Positions 16,308-25,021 of a stretch of DNA of 64,000 bases are shown here, in pieces. Every line of letters starts with the position of its first letter. The first letter of the stretch is position 1. The stretch is from GCA-003244245 sp963822695 (GTDB lineage: Bacteria; Actinomycetota; Actinomycetes; Mycobacteriales; Pseudonocardiaceae). The stretch is from NCBI GenBank assembly GCA_963822695.1, contig CAWGJH010000006.1:194700-258699 (forward strand), given 5' to 3'. A program made the translations under genes and the position numbers. The notes under the pieces are model-generated. The model was not told the DNA's origin. It saw only the letters and a list, made by a program, of their open reading frames with translations, and did not search any database.

Positions 16308-19300
16308 TCAGCGAGGGATGGGGGCGTCGGGCGGGAGCCGCCGGATCGTGGGATCGTAGGGGTCGAGCTCGCCGGGCGTAAAGCGGCACAGCTTGATGGC
16401 CCACCAGAGGGAACGGCCCGGGTCGCCGGTGAGCTTGTAGGAGCCATCGGGCAGGAGCACCGCGTAGCCGCCAGCCTCGAGCGCCAGCAGCGTTGCACGC
16501 ACATCGCCGGTGGTGGGGTCCCACAACCGGGCGGTGTTATCCCAGGAAGCGGTAGCCAGCAGAGCACCATCGGGAGAGAACGCCACCCCGAGCACCGAAC
16601 CACTATGGCCCTTCAGAGTGCCGCGGTGCTGGCCGGTAGCAGAATCCCACAACCGGGCGGTGCGGTCGGCGGAGGCGGTGGCGAGCAGGGAGCCATCAGG
16701 GGAGAACGCCACCCCGAGCACCTCGTCGGTGTGGCCTTCCAGGGTGCTGCGGTGCTGGCCGGTAGCAGGGTCCCACACCCGGGCGGTGTTATCCCAGGAA
16801 GCGGTAGCCAGCAGAGCACCATCGGGAGAGAACGCCACCGCGCGCACCGAGCCAGTGTGGCCTTCCAGGGTGCTGCGGTGTCGTCGCTGCGAGTAACGAC
16901 GCACGCCAGTGCTGGGCTCCCAGAGCCGGACGGTGTGGTCGCCGGAGGCGGTAGCCAGCAGGGAACCATCGGGGGAGAACGCCACCCCGAGCACCGAACC
17001 ACTATGGCCTTCCAGGGTGCTGCGGTGCTGGCCGGTAGCAGAATCCCACAACCGGGCGGTGTTATCCCAGGAAGCGGTAGCCAGCAGAGCACCATCGGGA
17101 GAAAACGCCACCCCGAGCACCGAACCACTATGGCCCTTCAGAGTGCTGCGGTGCTGGCCGGTAGCAGAATCCCACAACCGGGCGGTGTTATCCCAGGAAG
17201 CGGTAGCCAGCAGAGCACCATCGGGAGAAAACGCCACCCCGAGCACCGAACCACTATGGCCCTTCAGAGTGCTGCGGTGCTGGCCGGTAGCGGGATCCCA
17301 CAACCGGGCGGTGCGGTCGGCGGAGGCGGTGGCGAGCAGGGAGCCATCAGGGGAGAACGCCACCCCGGGCACCGAGCCGGTGCGGCCCTTAAGGGTGCTG
17401 CGGTGCTGGCCAGTGGCGGGGTCCCACAACCGGGCGGTGCGGTCGGCGGAGGCGGTGGCCAGCAGAGCACCATCGGGAGAAAACGCCACCCCAAGCACCG
17501 AGCCGGTGTGGCCCTCCAAGGTGCGGCGGTGCTGGCCAGTGGCGGGGTCCCACAACCGAGCGGTGTTATCCCAGGAAGCGGTAGCCAGCAGAGCACCACC
17601 GGGAGAAAACGCCACCCCGAACACCGAGCCAATGTGGCCTTCCAGGGTGCTGCGGTGCTGGCCGCTGACGGGATCCCACAACCGGGCGGTACCGTCGCCG
17701 GAGACAGTGGCCAGCAGAGAACCATCGGGAGAGAACGCCACCCCGAGCACCTCGCTAGCGTGGCCCTCCAGGGTGCCGCGGTGCTGGCCGCTGACGGGAT
17801 CCCACAACCGGGCGGTACCGTCGGCGGAGACAGTGGCCAGCAGAGAACCATCGGGAGAGAACACCACCCCAAGCACCTTGCCGCTGTGGCCTTCCAGGGT
17901 GCCGCGGTGCTGGCCGCTGACGGGATCCCACAACCGGGCGGTGCCATCGGCGGAGGCGGTGGCCAGCAGAGAACCATCAGGAGAAAACGCCACCCCGAAC
18001 ACCGAGCCACTGTGGCCTTCCAGGGTGCTACGGTGCTGGCCGGTGGCAGGATCCCACAATCGAACGGTACCGCCGCCGGAGGCGGTGACTAGCAGAGAGC
18101 CATCAGGAGAAAACGCCACCCCGAGCACCTCGCTGGTGCGGCCGCTGAGGACGCGCAGCGTCTGGCCGCTGGCCCGATCAACGATCTCGACAGCAGGTCC
18201 GCGTGACACGGCGATCAGGGTGCCCTCAGGGGAGAATGCCGCACAGTTCACGCTTCCGACGGGGGCGATCGTGACGTCGGCGGGGTCACGTCCGGCGACT
18301 GCGGCCACGGCAAGCTCCGGGGCGTGGGTCAGGCTCTCCAGCCCCGATACACCAAGCAGAGCCGCGCGGTTCCACCGACTGCCCGAGATCAGGGCCGTGG
18401 TGAGAGACCCGCCGGTCATCCGGACGCAGCGCAAGTCGGCGCCCCGCAGATCCGCACCCGCCAGGTTAGTTCCAACTAGCCGCATCCCCCGCAGATCCGC
18501 GCCTTGCAGCTGCGCGTTTCGAAGATCCCGGTTCGTGAGGTTCTGGCCGCGTAGGTCCACACCCGCCAGCACCTGACGTTCTCCACCGCCGAGCCGCTGG
18601 CAGACGGCCAAGGCGTTCTGTTTTGCCACCTCGGAGGCGGCCGGGTCGGCCAGCACGTCGGCTGCCCAGCGGCGGGCCAGCTCATGCCCCGCGAGGTCGC
18701 AGAGGAAGTCCCGCATGAGTACGGACATCGTCCTGGTCAGCAGGATGTCGGCCACGTCCCCGCTCTGCAGCCTCTCGGCTGCGGAGTTGGCCACCAGCCA
18801 CTCCATCACGGACTGGTGAACGAACGCGAACTCTCCCTCGGGCGTGCGCACCAGCAGCGTGCCGGACCCGACTGTGTGGGCTGCCTGGTCGGCGGTGTAC
18901 CCGCGCTCGGCGAGCCGGGTCAGCCTGGCTGACACCTGAGCGGTGAGGTCGGCCACCGGGATCGTCAAGGCCGTAGTCGCCCACAGCCGCAGGGCCAGGG
19001 CGGTGCAGGCCGCTAACCGCTCCTTGTCGTCCAAGAACCGCAGACCACCCCGATGCTGGTGCCGGCCCGCCTCCCGAAGCAGCCAGAAGTCGACCAACTC
19101 CCGGTAGAGCTCGGCCGCGCTGATCTGCCCGTGCTCGGCTTGGACGGCGCGCAGCCGCTGCTCGTCCAGATCCGCGATGAACGACAGCATCCGCGGATTG
19201 CGGGACAGGCCCAGCAGGTCGCGCACGTCGCCGAGCAGCGCGAACCGGGACTGGGCGCGCTGGGCGTCCCCGCCGTAGTGCTGGGTCAGGAACTGCAGGA

Positions 19301-21992
19301 TCTGTTTCTCGGTGAAGTCCTCCAGCTCGGCCACCCGGCTGGCGGCGAGGGCCGCGACTTGGGCGCCCAAGGCGGTGCGGATCTGGGCGGTGGAGTGGAA
19401 GTGCTGGGTGCGGCTGGTGAGCACGATCTTGGCGTTGTCGGTGGCCGCACGGAGCAGGGTGGTCAGGTAGTCGGCGGCGTTGTCGAAGCCGACCCGCAAT
19501 TCCAGCTCGTCGAATCCGTCGAACAGCAGCGCGAGCCGCCCCCGGCGGATCATGTACTGCAGCTTCGGACCGTCGAAAACGGCGTTGTGCCGGGCCAGGT
19601 GCTGGGCGAGCAGTTCGTCCAGGGAGGGTGCCTTCTCCAGGCTGCGCAGCTCCACCAGGACCGGCAGCAGGCCAGGCAGGTGCTGGGGCAGGGTGCGGGC
19701 AAGTTCGCGGAGCAGGAAGGTCTTGCCCCGCCCGAAGTCACCGAGCAGCATGACGAACCGCGCGCCGTCGGCGCCCAGCCAGTCGATGACCTGGCCGAGC
19801 AGGTCGTCGCGAGCGGCGGCGCTCGGGTCGTCGTCGAGCAGCCGGTAGCGCTGAGGCACGTACAGCTGTGCTGGGTAGATCGGGTCGGTGGCAAGGCGCT
19901 CGGCCTGGCGTGCCACCAGCGGCCGCAGGTCGAGCAGCCCCTGGTAGTCGATGAAGCTGCGCAGTCGCACCCCCTGGCGTCGGGCCTCGGTCTCCAACGT
20001 GTCGGTAGCCGGGTGACCGCGATACACCAGTTCGGACCGCACCGAGGGATCGGCCGAGGCGAAGGAACGGTGCACTCGGTCCACGAAGGACTGCAGGTGC
20101 TTGAGGGTGATCTCACCGTCGAGCACCCCGACCGGCCACTGCTCCGCACCCGTGTCCGGCAACGGCTGGGACACCCGCAGGTAGCCGGCTTCCGGGCGCG
20201 GGGTCACCGTGGCGCCGGGATGGCTGGCACGGGTCGCCTCCAGCACCCGGTCGAAGAAGTCGTCTCCCGGTGCGGACTCGTCCCGGTGGGAATCGCCATC
20301 CTGCTGGTCGCTGGCGAACGTCGCGAGGACGTGCGGCATCAGGTAGGGCTCGTGGTGGTGCCAGTCCGAGCCGTGGATGCTGATCCGGGTGTCCCCGATC
20401 CAACGGCGCTGGCCGACCGCGTACTGCCGGGCGTAGCGGGTCACTCCGCTGGGATGCACGGTGAGTAGCTGATATTGGTGGGAAACCTCCTGCGAGCGGG
20501 CCTCGGCGGCGCTTCCGGTGGACAGCGCCAGCAGTCCCGAAGAGAGCCGGTGCAGCCGTCCGTCATGAGTGTGCCCGTGCAGGAGCAGGTTCACCAGCCC
20601 GCGCTGCCCGAGCCGCCGGTCAAGGTCGTCGGCGTCGCACAGGTTCTCCTCGTCGGCGACCGCGCCGCGCACCGCATTGTGGTGCACCGCCCCCAACCGC
20701 AGCCAGCCCCGGTCCCGGTATCCGGTCAGGCGCTCGGCGAACCAGCGCAGCTGCTGCTCCCCGATCCAGCCGTAGTGGTCAGCATCGCGGTGGCTCTCGA
20801 CCATGGTGGAGTTCATGCCGGCCACCACCACCGCGAGGTCGGGCATCTCGAACAGCGTCCACGGCTCGTCCGGGGTGAAGCTCACCCCGTCGACTCCCTG
20901 GTAGAACTGCTCGAACGCGGCGGCGAAGTGCTTCCATTTCGGCCAGTACGGTGCCACCGGCTGGCACTCGTCGGCCTCTTGATCCTGGAAGTAGGCTGCG
21001 CAGGCTTTTCGGTTGACGTCGTGGTTGCCCGGCACGATGGCCACGTGCCGCCGGGGTAGCTGCACCGCCTCGGTCAGTGCGGTCAGGAACCTCAGCACCT
21101 GTTCGAGTTCGCTACGCAAGCCCCGCTCGGCCAGGTCACCGGTGACCACCATCAGGTCCGGACGCAGCCCAGTGTCCCCGGCCAGCGTATCCAGGTCATC
21201 GTGCAACCGCCCGAACAGCGCGTCATGGTCCTGGTCGGCTGGCGTCACACCGTTGCCGCCACAGAGATGGTGGTGGCCGAACCGGGGATCCGACACATGC
21301 AGGATCGTCAGCTCGCTGACGCCACTGGCGGCCCGCCTCCGGGCCCGGGTGTGTCGAGGATCAAGGACCTCCGGCCAGGCCAGCCGCAACCGATCAGCAG
21401 TGATCGCGTAGCTGTCCCGATGCCCGGATGCTGCGGGTGGCGCGGTGGTCAGCAGGCCCACCACCCGGCCGGTGTCACGGTCACACACCGGGCTGCCGCT
21501 GAACCCCGGCTGGATCCGCAGCGCGCTGTCGAGCGTGGAATCCAGCTGCAGGTGCCGGTCCCCAATCTGGCCGCGCACGGTGGCCGTCACCCAGGCGCCG
21601 TGCGGGCGCGGCGGGTTGCCGGGGTAGCCGAACACGTCCACCACCCGGCCCCGCGCGGGCGGGTTGGCGGCAAGCCGGGCGGGGGTGGCGCCGGTGGGGA
21701 CATCGGTGCTGGTCACGACGAGCCCGGCAATGTCATCCCCGATGGCCCCAGTGCGTGGCGGAGGCACCCAAAGCTGCACCTGGGCTCGCAGCGAACCTTC
21801 ACCGACCGCGAACGCCACGGTGACCTCGCCTGTCGGCCTGTCCTGCGCCGCGAGGTCCCGGCCCAGCGCGGCGTTGACCACATGCGCGCAGGTCACGATC
21901 TCCCGTGAGCCGACGAGCACACCCACCCCGACGGTGCTCCCGCTCGCGTCCACCATGCGCACGGCGAGCCCGAAGCCAGGTGCATCAGTCAC
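16308..21992 (-). CDS. Trypsin-metallophosphoesterase-NACHT-pentapeptide-WD40 protein (predicted STAND-type conflict/defence protein)
   Basis: 1,894 residues from a GTG start. Residues 1-210 form a trypsin-like protease with triad His37 (TCAHVV), Asp87 and Ser165 (GFSGSP). Residues 226-545 form a calcineurin-type metallophosphoesterase with GD 285-286, GNHD 322-325 and GHTH 473-476; motif I reads SDPRFG, so its His is Arg237. The NACHT NTPase follows, with Walker A GDFGRGKT (751-758) and Walker B ALLFDGFDEL (821-830), then a helical STAND region. Pentapeptide repeats (A(D/N)LxG) occupy about 1143-1200. Fourteen WD40 units follow (about 1250-1842), enough for two seven-bladed propellers, with a cap LCRFTPGELDPYDP. 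In STAND proteins the propellers sense a trigger, NACHT oligomerises and the N-terminal enzymes act. The target here is unknown. Confidence 0.92.
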   Translation of the reverse strand: MTDAPGFGLAVRMVDASGSTVGVGVLVGSREIVTCAHVVNAALGRDLAAQDRPTGEVTVAFAVGEGSLRAQVQLWVPPPRTGAIGDDIAGLVVTSTDVPTGATPARLAANPPARGRVVDVFGYPGNPPRPHGAWVTATVRGQIGDRHLQLDSTLDSALRIQPGFSGSPVCDRDTGRVVGLLTTAPPAASGHRDSYAITADRLRLAWPEVLDPRHTRARRRAASGVSELTILHVSDPRFGHHHLCGGNGVTPADQDHDALFGRLHDDLDTLAGDTGLRPDLMVVTGDLAERGLRSELEQVLRFLTALTEAVQLPRRHVAIVPGNHDVNRKACAAYFQDQEADECQPVAPYWPKWKHFAAAFEQFYQGVDGVSFTPDEPWTLFEMPDLAVVVAGMNSTMVESHRDADHYGWIGEQQLRWFAERLTGYRDRGWLRLGAVHHNAVRGAVADEENLCDADDLDRRLGQRGLVNLLLHGHTHDGRLHRLSSGLLALSTGSAAEARSQEVSHQYQLLTVHPSGVTRYARQYAVGQRRWIGDTRISIHGSDWHHHEPYLMPHVLATFASDQQDGDSHRDESAPGDDFFDRVLEATRASHPGATVTPRPEAGYLRVSQPLPDTGAEQWPVGVLDGEITLKHLQSFVDRVHRSFASADPSVRSELVYRGHPATDTLETEARRQGVRLRSFIDYQGLLDLRPLVARQAERLATDPIYPAQLYVPQRYRLLDDDPSAAARDDLLGQVIDWLGADGARFVMLLGDFGRGKTFLLRELARTLPQHLPGLLPVLVELRSLEKAPSLDELLAQHLARHNAVFDGPKLQYMIRRGRLALLFDGFDELELRVGFDNAADYLTTLLRAATDNAKIVLTSRTQHFHSTAQIRTALGAQVAALAASRVAELEDFTEKQILQFLTQHYGGDAQRAQSRFALLGDVRDLLGLSRNPRMLSFIADLDEQRLRAVQAEHGQISAAELYRELVDFWLLREAGRHQHRGGLRFLDDKERLAACTALALRLWATTALTIPVADLTAQVSARLTRLAERGYTADQAAHTVGSGTLLVRTPEGEFAFVHQSVMEWLVANSAAERLQSGDVADILLTRTMSVLMRDFLCDLAGHELARRWAADVLADPAASEVAKQNALAVCQRLGGGERQVLAGVDLRGQNLTNRDLRNAQLQGADLRGMRLVGTNLAGADLRGADLRCVRMTGGSLTTALISGSRWNRAALLGVSGLESLTHAPELAVAAVAGRDPADVTIAPVGSVNCAAFSPEGTLIAVSRGPAVEIVDRASGQTLRVLSGRTSEVLGVAFSPDGSLLVTASGGGTVRLWDPATGQHRSTLEGHSGSVFGVAFSPDGSLLATASADGTARLWDPVSGQHRGTLEGHSGKVLGVVFSPDGSLLATVSADGTARLWDPVSGQHRGTLEGHASEVLGVAFSPDGSLLATVSGDGTARLWDPVSGQHRSTLEGHIGSVFGVAFSPGGALLATASWDNTARLWDPATGQHRRTLEGHTGSVLGVAFSPDGALLATASADRTARLWDPATGQHRSTLKGRTGSVPGVAFSPDGSLLATASADRTARLWDPATGQHRSTLKGHSGSVLGVAFSPDGALLATASWDNTARLWDSATGQHRSTLKGHSGSVLGVAFSPDGALLATASWDNTARLWDSATGQHRSTLEGHSGSVLGVAFSPDGSLLATASGDHTVRLWEPSTGVRRYSQRRHRSTLEGHTGSVRAVAFSPDGALLATASWDNTARVWDPATGQHRSTLEGHTDEVLGVAFSPDGSLLATASADRTARLWDSATGQHRGTLKGHSGSVLGVAFSPDGALLATASWDNTARLWDPTTGDVRATLLALEAGGYAVLLPDGSYKLTGDPGRSLWWAIKLCRFTPGELDPYDPTIRRLPPDAPIPR
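16470..18128. repeat. 126-bp WD40-encoding tandem repeat array (13 near-identical units)
   Basis: The 3' part of the NACHT gene consists of 42-codon units of the type GVAFSPDGxLLATASxDxTA-RLWDPATGQHRSTLxGHxGSV. Neighbouring units, for example those around 17100-17225 and 17226-17350, are nearly identical in DNA. One unit carries a 7-residue insertion (VRRYSQR). Differences concentrate at a few codons: ASADG/ASWDN/ASADR/ASGDH, and the positions around GHSGS/GHASE/GHIGS/GHTDE. A more divergent first unit lies upstream. Confidence 0.9.
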
Positions 21993-22009
21993 CGTCGACC
22001 CTCACCTCA

Positions 22010-22435
22010 TCATTCTCCGGGAGAGCCGCGGAATCGTTTCACCTCACTGCGGCGACGCTTGGTGGCCAGGCGGCGCTCCCGGGCGGCCCGGGAGGGCCGC
22101 GTCGGGCGGCGCGTCGGCGGATCCGGGGCCAGCGCCTGGCGAAGTATCGCGGCCAGCCGGACTCGCGCCGCTTCCCGATTGCGCAGTTGGGAGCGGTACT
22201 CGGCGGCCACGACCGTGAGCACACCGTCGATCAGCCGCCCGGACAGCCGCTGGAGTAACCGATCCCGTTGAGCTGGCGTGAACGCCGTGCTGGCCGTCAC
22301 GTCAAAGAGCAGTTGGACGCGCGAATCAGTGGTGTTCACTCCCTGCCCGCCTGGGCCGCTCGCCCGGGAGAAACGCCACCCTAGCTCGCCCTCAGGAATC
22401 GAGATCGAGCCGCACACCGGCAGCGCGTTGGACAT
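22010..22435 (-). CDS. arfB: Alternative ribosome-rescue factor ArfB / peptidyl-tRNA hydrolase
   Basis: A 141-residue class I release-factor-like protein with the catalytic GGQ in RASGPGGQGVNTTDSRV and the basic C-terminal tail (RRPTRPSRAARERRLATKRR, then RSEVKRFRG) that enters the mRNA channel of stalled ribosomes. It lacks codon-recognition domains, as expected for ArfB. GGAGAC precedes the ATG. It lies 17 bp upstream of the NACHT gene on the same strand, so they may share a transcript, although ArfB is an ordinary housekeeping gene. Confidence 0.92.
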   Translation of the reverse strand: MSNALPVCGSISIPEGELGWRFSRASGPGGQGVNTTDSRVQLLFDVTASTAFTPAQRDRLLQRLSGRLIDGVLTVVAAEYRSQLRNREAARVRLAAILRQALAPDPPTRRPTRPSRAARERRLATKRRRSEVKRFRGSPGE

Positions 22436-22454
22436 GTCTCCAGCATGCCGGGCG

Positions 22455-24431
22455 TCAGTCTTGGGCGCCGGACCGCAGGCCGGCGGAGATCAGGTCCATG
22501 ACTGAGGAGTCCGCCAGGGTGGTGACGTCGCCGATTTCGCGGTGTTCCGCGACGTCCCGCAGCAGGCGGCGCATGATCTTGCCGGATCGTGTTTTCGGCA
22601 GGTCCGCGACGACCATGATCTGCCGGGGCTTGGCGATCGCGCCGATCTGGGTGGCCACGTGGTTGCGCAGAGCCCTGATCGCCACTTCGCCTCGTGCCTC
22701 GTCCTGGGCGACGTGGCCGCGCAGGATCACGAACGCGACAATGCCTTGCCCGGTGATCGGATCGGGGGCGCCGACCACGGCGGCTTCGGCCACCGTCGGA
22801 TGCGACACCAGCGCGGACTCCACCTCAGTGGTGGAGATCCGGTGCCCGGAGATGTTCATCACGTCGTCCACCCGGCCCAGCAGCCAGATCACGCCGTCGT
22901 CGTCGTACTTGGCGCCGTCCCCGGCGAAGTAGTAGCCCTGCTCGGCGAAGCGGGACCAGTAGGTCTTCCGGTATCGCTCGTCGTCACCCCAGATGGTGCG
23001 CAGCATCCCGGGCCAGGGCGCGTCCAGCACCAGGTAGCCGCCCTGGCCGTGGCCGACCGGGGTGCCGGACTCGTCGACCACGGTGGCGCTGATGCCCGGC
23101 AGTGGGCGCATCGCTGAGCCGGGTTTGGTCGCGGTGACGCCGGGCAGCGGTGAGATCATGATCGCGCCGGTCTCGGTTTGCCACCAGGTGTCCACGACCG
23201 GGCAGCGATCATTACCAATGTGCTCCCGGTACCACATCCAGGCCTCGGGGTTGATCGGCTCCCCGACGCTGCCCAGCAGCCGCAGCGACGACAGGTCATA
23301 TTTCTCGGGGATCTCCTTGCCCCACTTCATGAAGGTGCGGATCAGGGTGGGCGCGGTGTAGTAAGTGGTGACGCCGTAGCGTTGCACGATCTCCCAGTGC
23401 CGGCCCTCATGCGGGGTGTTCGGGGTGCCCTCGTACATGATCGACGTCGCCCGGTTGGCCAGCGGCCCGTAGACGATGTAGCTGTGCCCGGTGACCCAGC
23501 CGATATCGGCGGTGCACCAGTAGACGTCCTGGCCGGCCTTGTGGTCGAAGACGACGTGGTGGGTGTAGGCGCACTGGGTGAGGTAGCCGCCGGAGGTGTG
23601 CAGGATGCCCTTGGGTTTTCCGGTGGTGCCCGAGGTGTAGAGGATGAACAGCGGGTGCTCGCTGTCGAACGCCTGGCAGGTGTGCTGGTCAGACTGGTGA
23701 TTAACCAGCTCGTGCCACCACAGGTCACGGCCCTCGGTCCAGTCGACGTCGACGTCGGTGCGCTTGACCACCACGACGTGGCGCACCGTCGGGGTGTCCC
23801 GCAGCGCTTCGTCGGCGTTGGCCTTCAACGGGGCCGTCTTGCCCCGCCGGTACTGGCCATCGGCAGTGATCACCAGCGTGGCCTGCGCGTCGTTGACCCG
23901 CTGGCGCAGCGACTCAGCGGAGAAGCCACCGAACACCACGCTGTGTGGCATGCCCAGCCGGGCGCAGGCGAGCATGGCGAAGACCGCCTCGGGGATCATC
24001 GGGAGCTGGATGGCCACCCGGTCCCCGGTCTGCAGGCCCAGCGAGAGCAAGGCGTTGGCCGTCTTGGCGACCTCACGGTGCAGGTCGGCGTAGGTGATGG
24101 TACGGGTGTCGCCCGGCTCGCCCTCCCAGTGGAAGGCGACCTGATCACCGTGTCCGTCCTCCACGTGCCGGTCCACGCAGTTGTAGGCGACGTTGAGCGT
24201 GCCGCCGACGAACCACCGCGCGAACGGTGGGTTGGACCAATCGAGGACCTGGTCAAAGTCGGTATGCCAGTGCAGCCGGTGAGCCTGCTGCGCCCAGAAA
24301 GCCTCCCGATCGGCGTCCGCGTCCTCGTAGAGCGCGGCGGTGGCGTTTGCCCGCGCAGCGAACTCCTCGCGTGGGGGGAACACGCGGCTCTCGGTGAGCA
24401 GGTTGTCGAGTCGCTGCCTCGAGTCACCCAT
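22455..24431 (-). CDS. acs: Acetyl-CoA synthetase
   Basis: The 658-residue acyl-adenylating enzyme is full length for AcsA. It has the N-terminal ACAS_N region (FWAQQAHRLHWHTDFDQVLD), the P loop ILYTSGTTGKPKGILHT, WWQTETGAIMISPLPG, GRVDDVMNISGHRISTTEVE, and the C-terminal lysine in PKTRSGKIMRRLLRD, which Pat-type acetyltransferases modify. It converts acetate, ATP and CoA to acetyl-CoA. GGAGG lies 10 bases before the ATG. Confidence 0.95.
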   Translation of the reverse strand: MGDSRQRLDNLLTESRVFPPREEFAARANATAALYEDADADREAFWAQQAHRLHWHTDFDQVLDWSNPPFARWFVGGTLNVAYNCVDRHVEDGHGDQVAFHWEGEPGDTRTITYADLHREVAKTANALLSLGLQTGDRVAIQLPMIPEAVFAMLACARLGMPHSVVFGGFSAESLRQRVNDAQATLVITADGQYRRGKTAPLKANADEALRDTPTVRHVVVVKRTDVDVDWTEGRDLWWHELVNHQSDQHTCQAFDSEHPLFILYTSGTTGKPKGILHTSGGYLTQCAYTHHVVFDHKAGQDVYWCTADIGWVTGHSYIVYGPLANRATSIMYEGTPNTPHEGRHWEIVQRYGVTTYYTAPTLIRTFMKWGKEIPEKYDLSSLRLLGSVGEPINPEAWMWYREHIGNDRCPVVDTWWQTETGAIMISPLPGVTATKPGSAMRPLPGISATVVDESGTPVGHGQGGYLVLDAPWPGMLRTIWGDDERYRKTYWSRFAEQGYYFAGDGAKYDDDGVIWLLGRVDDVMNISGHRISTTEVESALVSHPTVAEAAVVGAPDPITGQGIVAFVILRGHVAQDEARGEVAIRALRNHVATQIGAIAKPRQIMVVADLPKTRSGKIMRRLLRDVAEHREIGDVTTLADSSVMDLISAGLRSGAQD

Positions 24432-24541
24432 TGTGGGGGAACCTCCTGTGTCGCGTTCGTCACGTCAGGTCATGACGGTAGTATCATCGCCGCTCCACGG
24501 CCACTGTTACAGTCAATTAGCAACAGAGTGGAATCTGCTGG

Positions 24542-24862
24542 TCACCCGTCGTCGTGCGCACGGTGGAGGAGCGCGGCGAACGCCCGGTCCGGGTTCTTCA
24601 CCAACCCGTGGATCGTCGTCACCACCGGGCAGGGCCACGGCGAGGAGCAGGTCTGGCAGGCCCCACTGGGCTTGAGCTGGTGCTCGATCAGCAGCCCGCG
24701 GATGACGAGCACCAGGTCGGGGATCAGGCTGCGGACGTGGTCGGAGTCCGCCTCGGACCACCCGAACTTGCACGCCAGGGCATCCGCCTCGCACAGATGC
24801 TCGTCGAGATCGTCGCACAACAACTGAAACGCGTCGGCGACTGCTGGGGAGAGCGCGTCCAT
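24542..24862 (-). CDS. Conserved hypothetical protein with CxxC motif
   Basis: A 106-residue protein with an acidic helical N-terminus (LSPAVADAFQLLCDDLDEHL) and a short Cys-rich patch, GACQTCSSPWPC, that could bind metal. A strong ribosome site (AGGAGG) lies 6 bases before the ATG. It is divergent from the XRE regulator gene, with a palindrome between them. Proteins like this often accompany XRE-DUF397 loci in actinomycetes; the function is unknown. Confidence 0.7.
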   Translation of the reverse strand: MDALSPAVADAFQLLCDDLDEHLCEADALACKFGWSEADSDHVRSLIPDLVLVIRGLLIEHQLKPSGACQTCSSPWPCPVVTTIHGLVKNPDRAFAALLHRAHDDG

Positions 24863-24921
24863 CGGTTACCTCCTGAGGAGTCCGGCGGGATCCGCTGTCC
24901 CGCGCATGATCAGGCAAGCTC

Positions 24922-24936
24922 TTGACATATTGTCAA
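24922..24936. promoter_or_regulatory. TTGACA-TAT-TGTCAA palindrome in the divergent spacer
   Basis: A perfect 6-bp inverted repeat with a 3-bp centre. Each arm reads as a -35 box, so the site could place promoters in both directions and let a dimeric regulator, probably the adjacent XRE protein, control both genes. Confidence 0.45.
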
Positions 24937-25021
24937 TGCAACGCCCGATTTGGGTGACAAAGTGCGTGTCGGTGCGGAATCTGCCGGGGAATGGATCTAT
25001 GGTTCGCGGCGGGAGGTCCTC

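Noticed and set aside
16470..18128. Regular repeats as a possible CRISPR array
   Set aside because: The units are 126 bp, contiguous and coding, with no spacer structure and no cas genes.
16510..18576. Long plus-strand frames opposite the WD40 array
   Set aside because: They are shadows of the repeat units; their repetitive Trp/Pro/Arg content mirrors the minus-strand WD40 codons.
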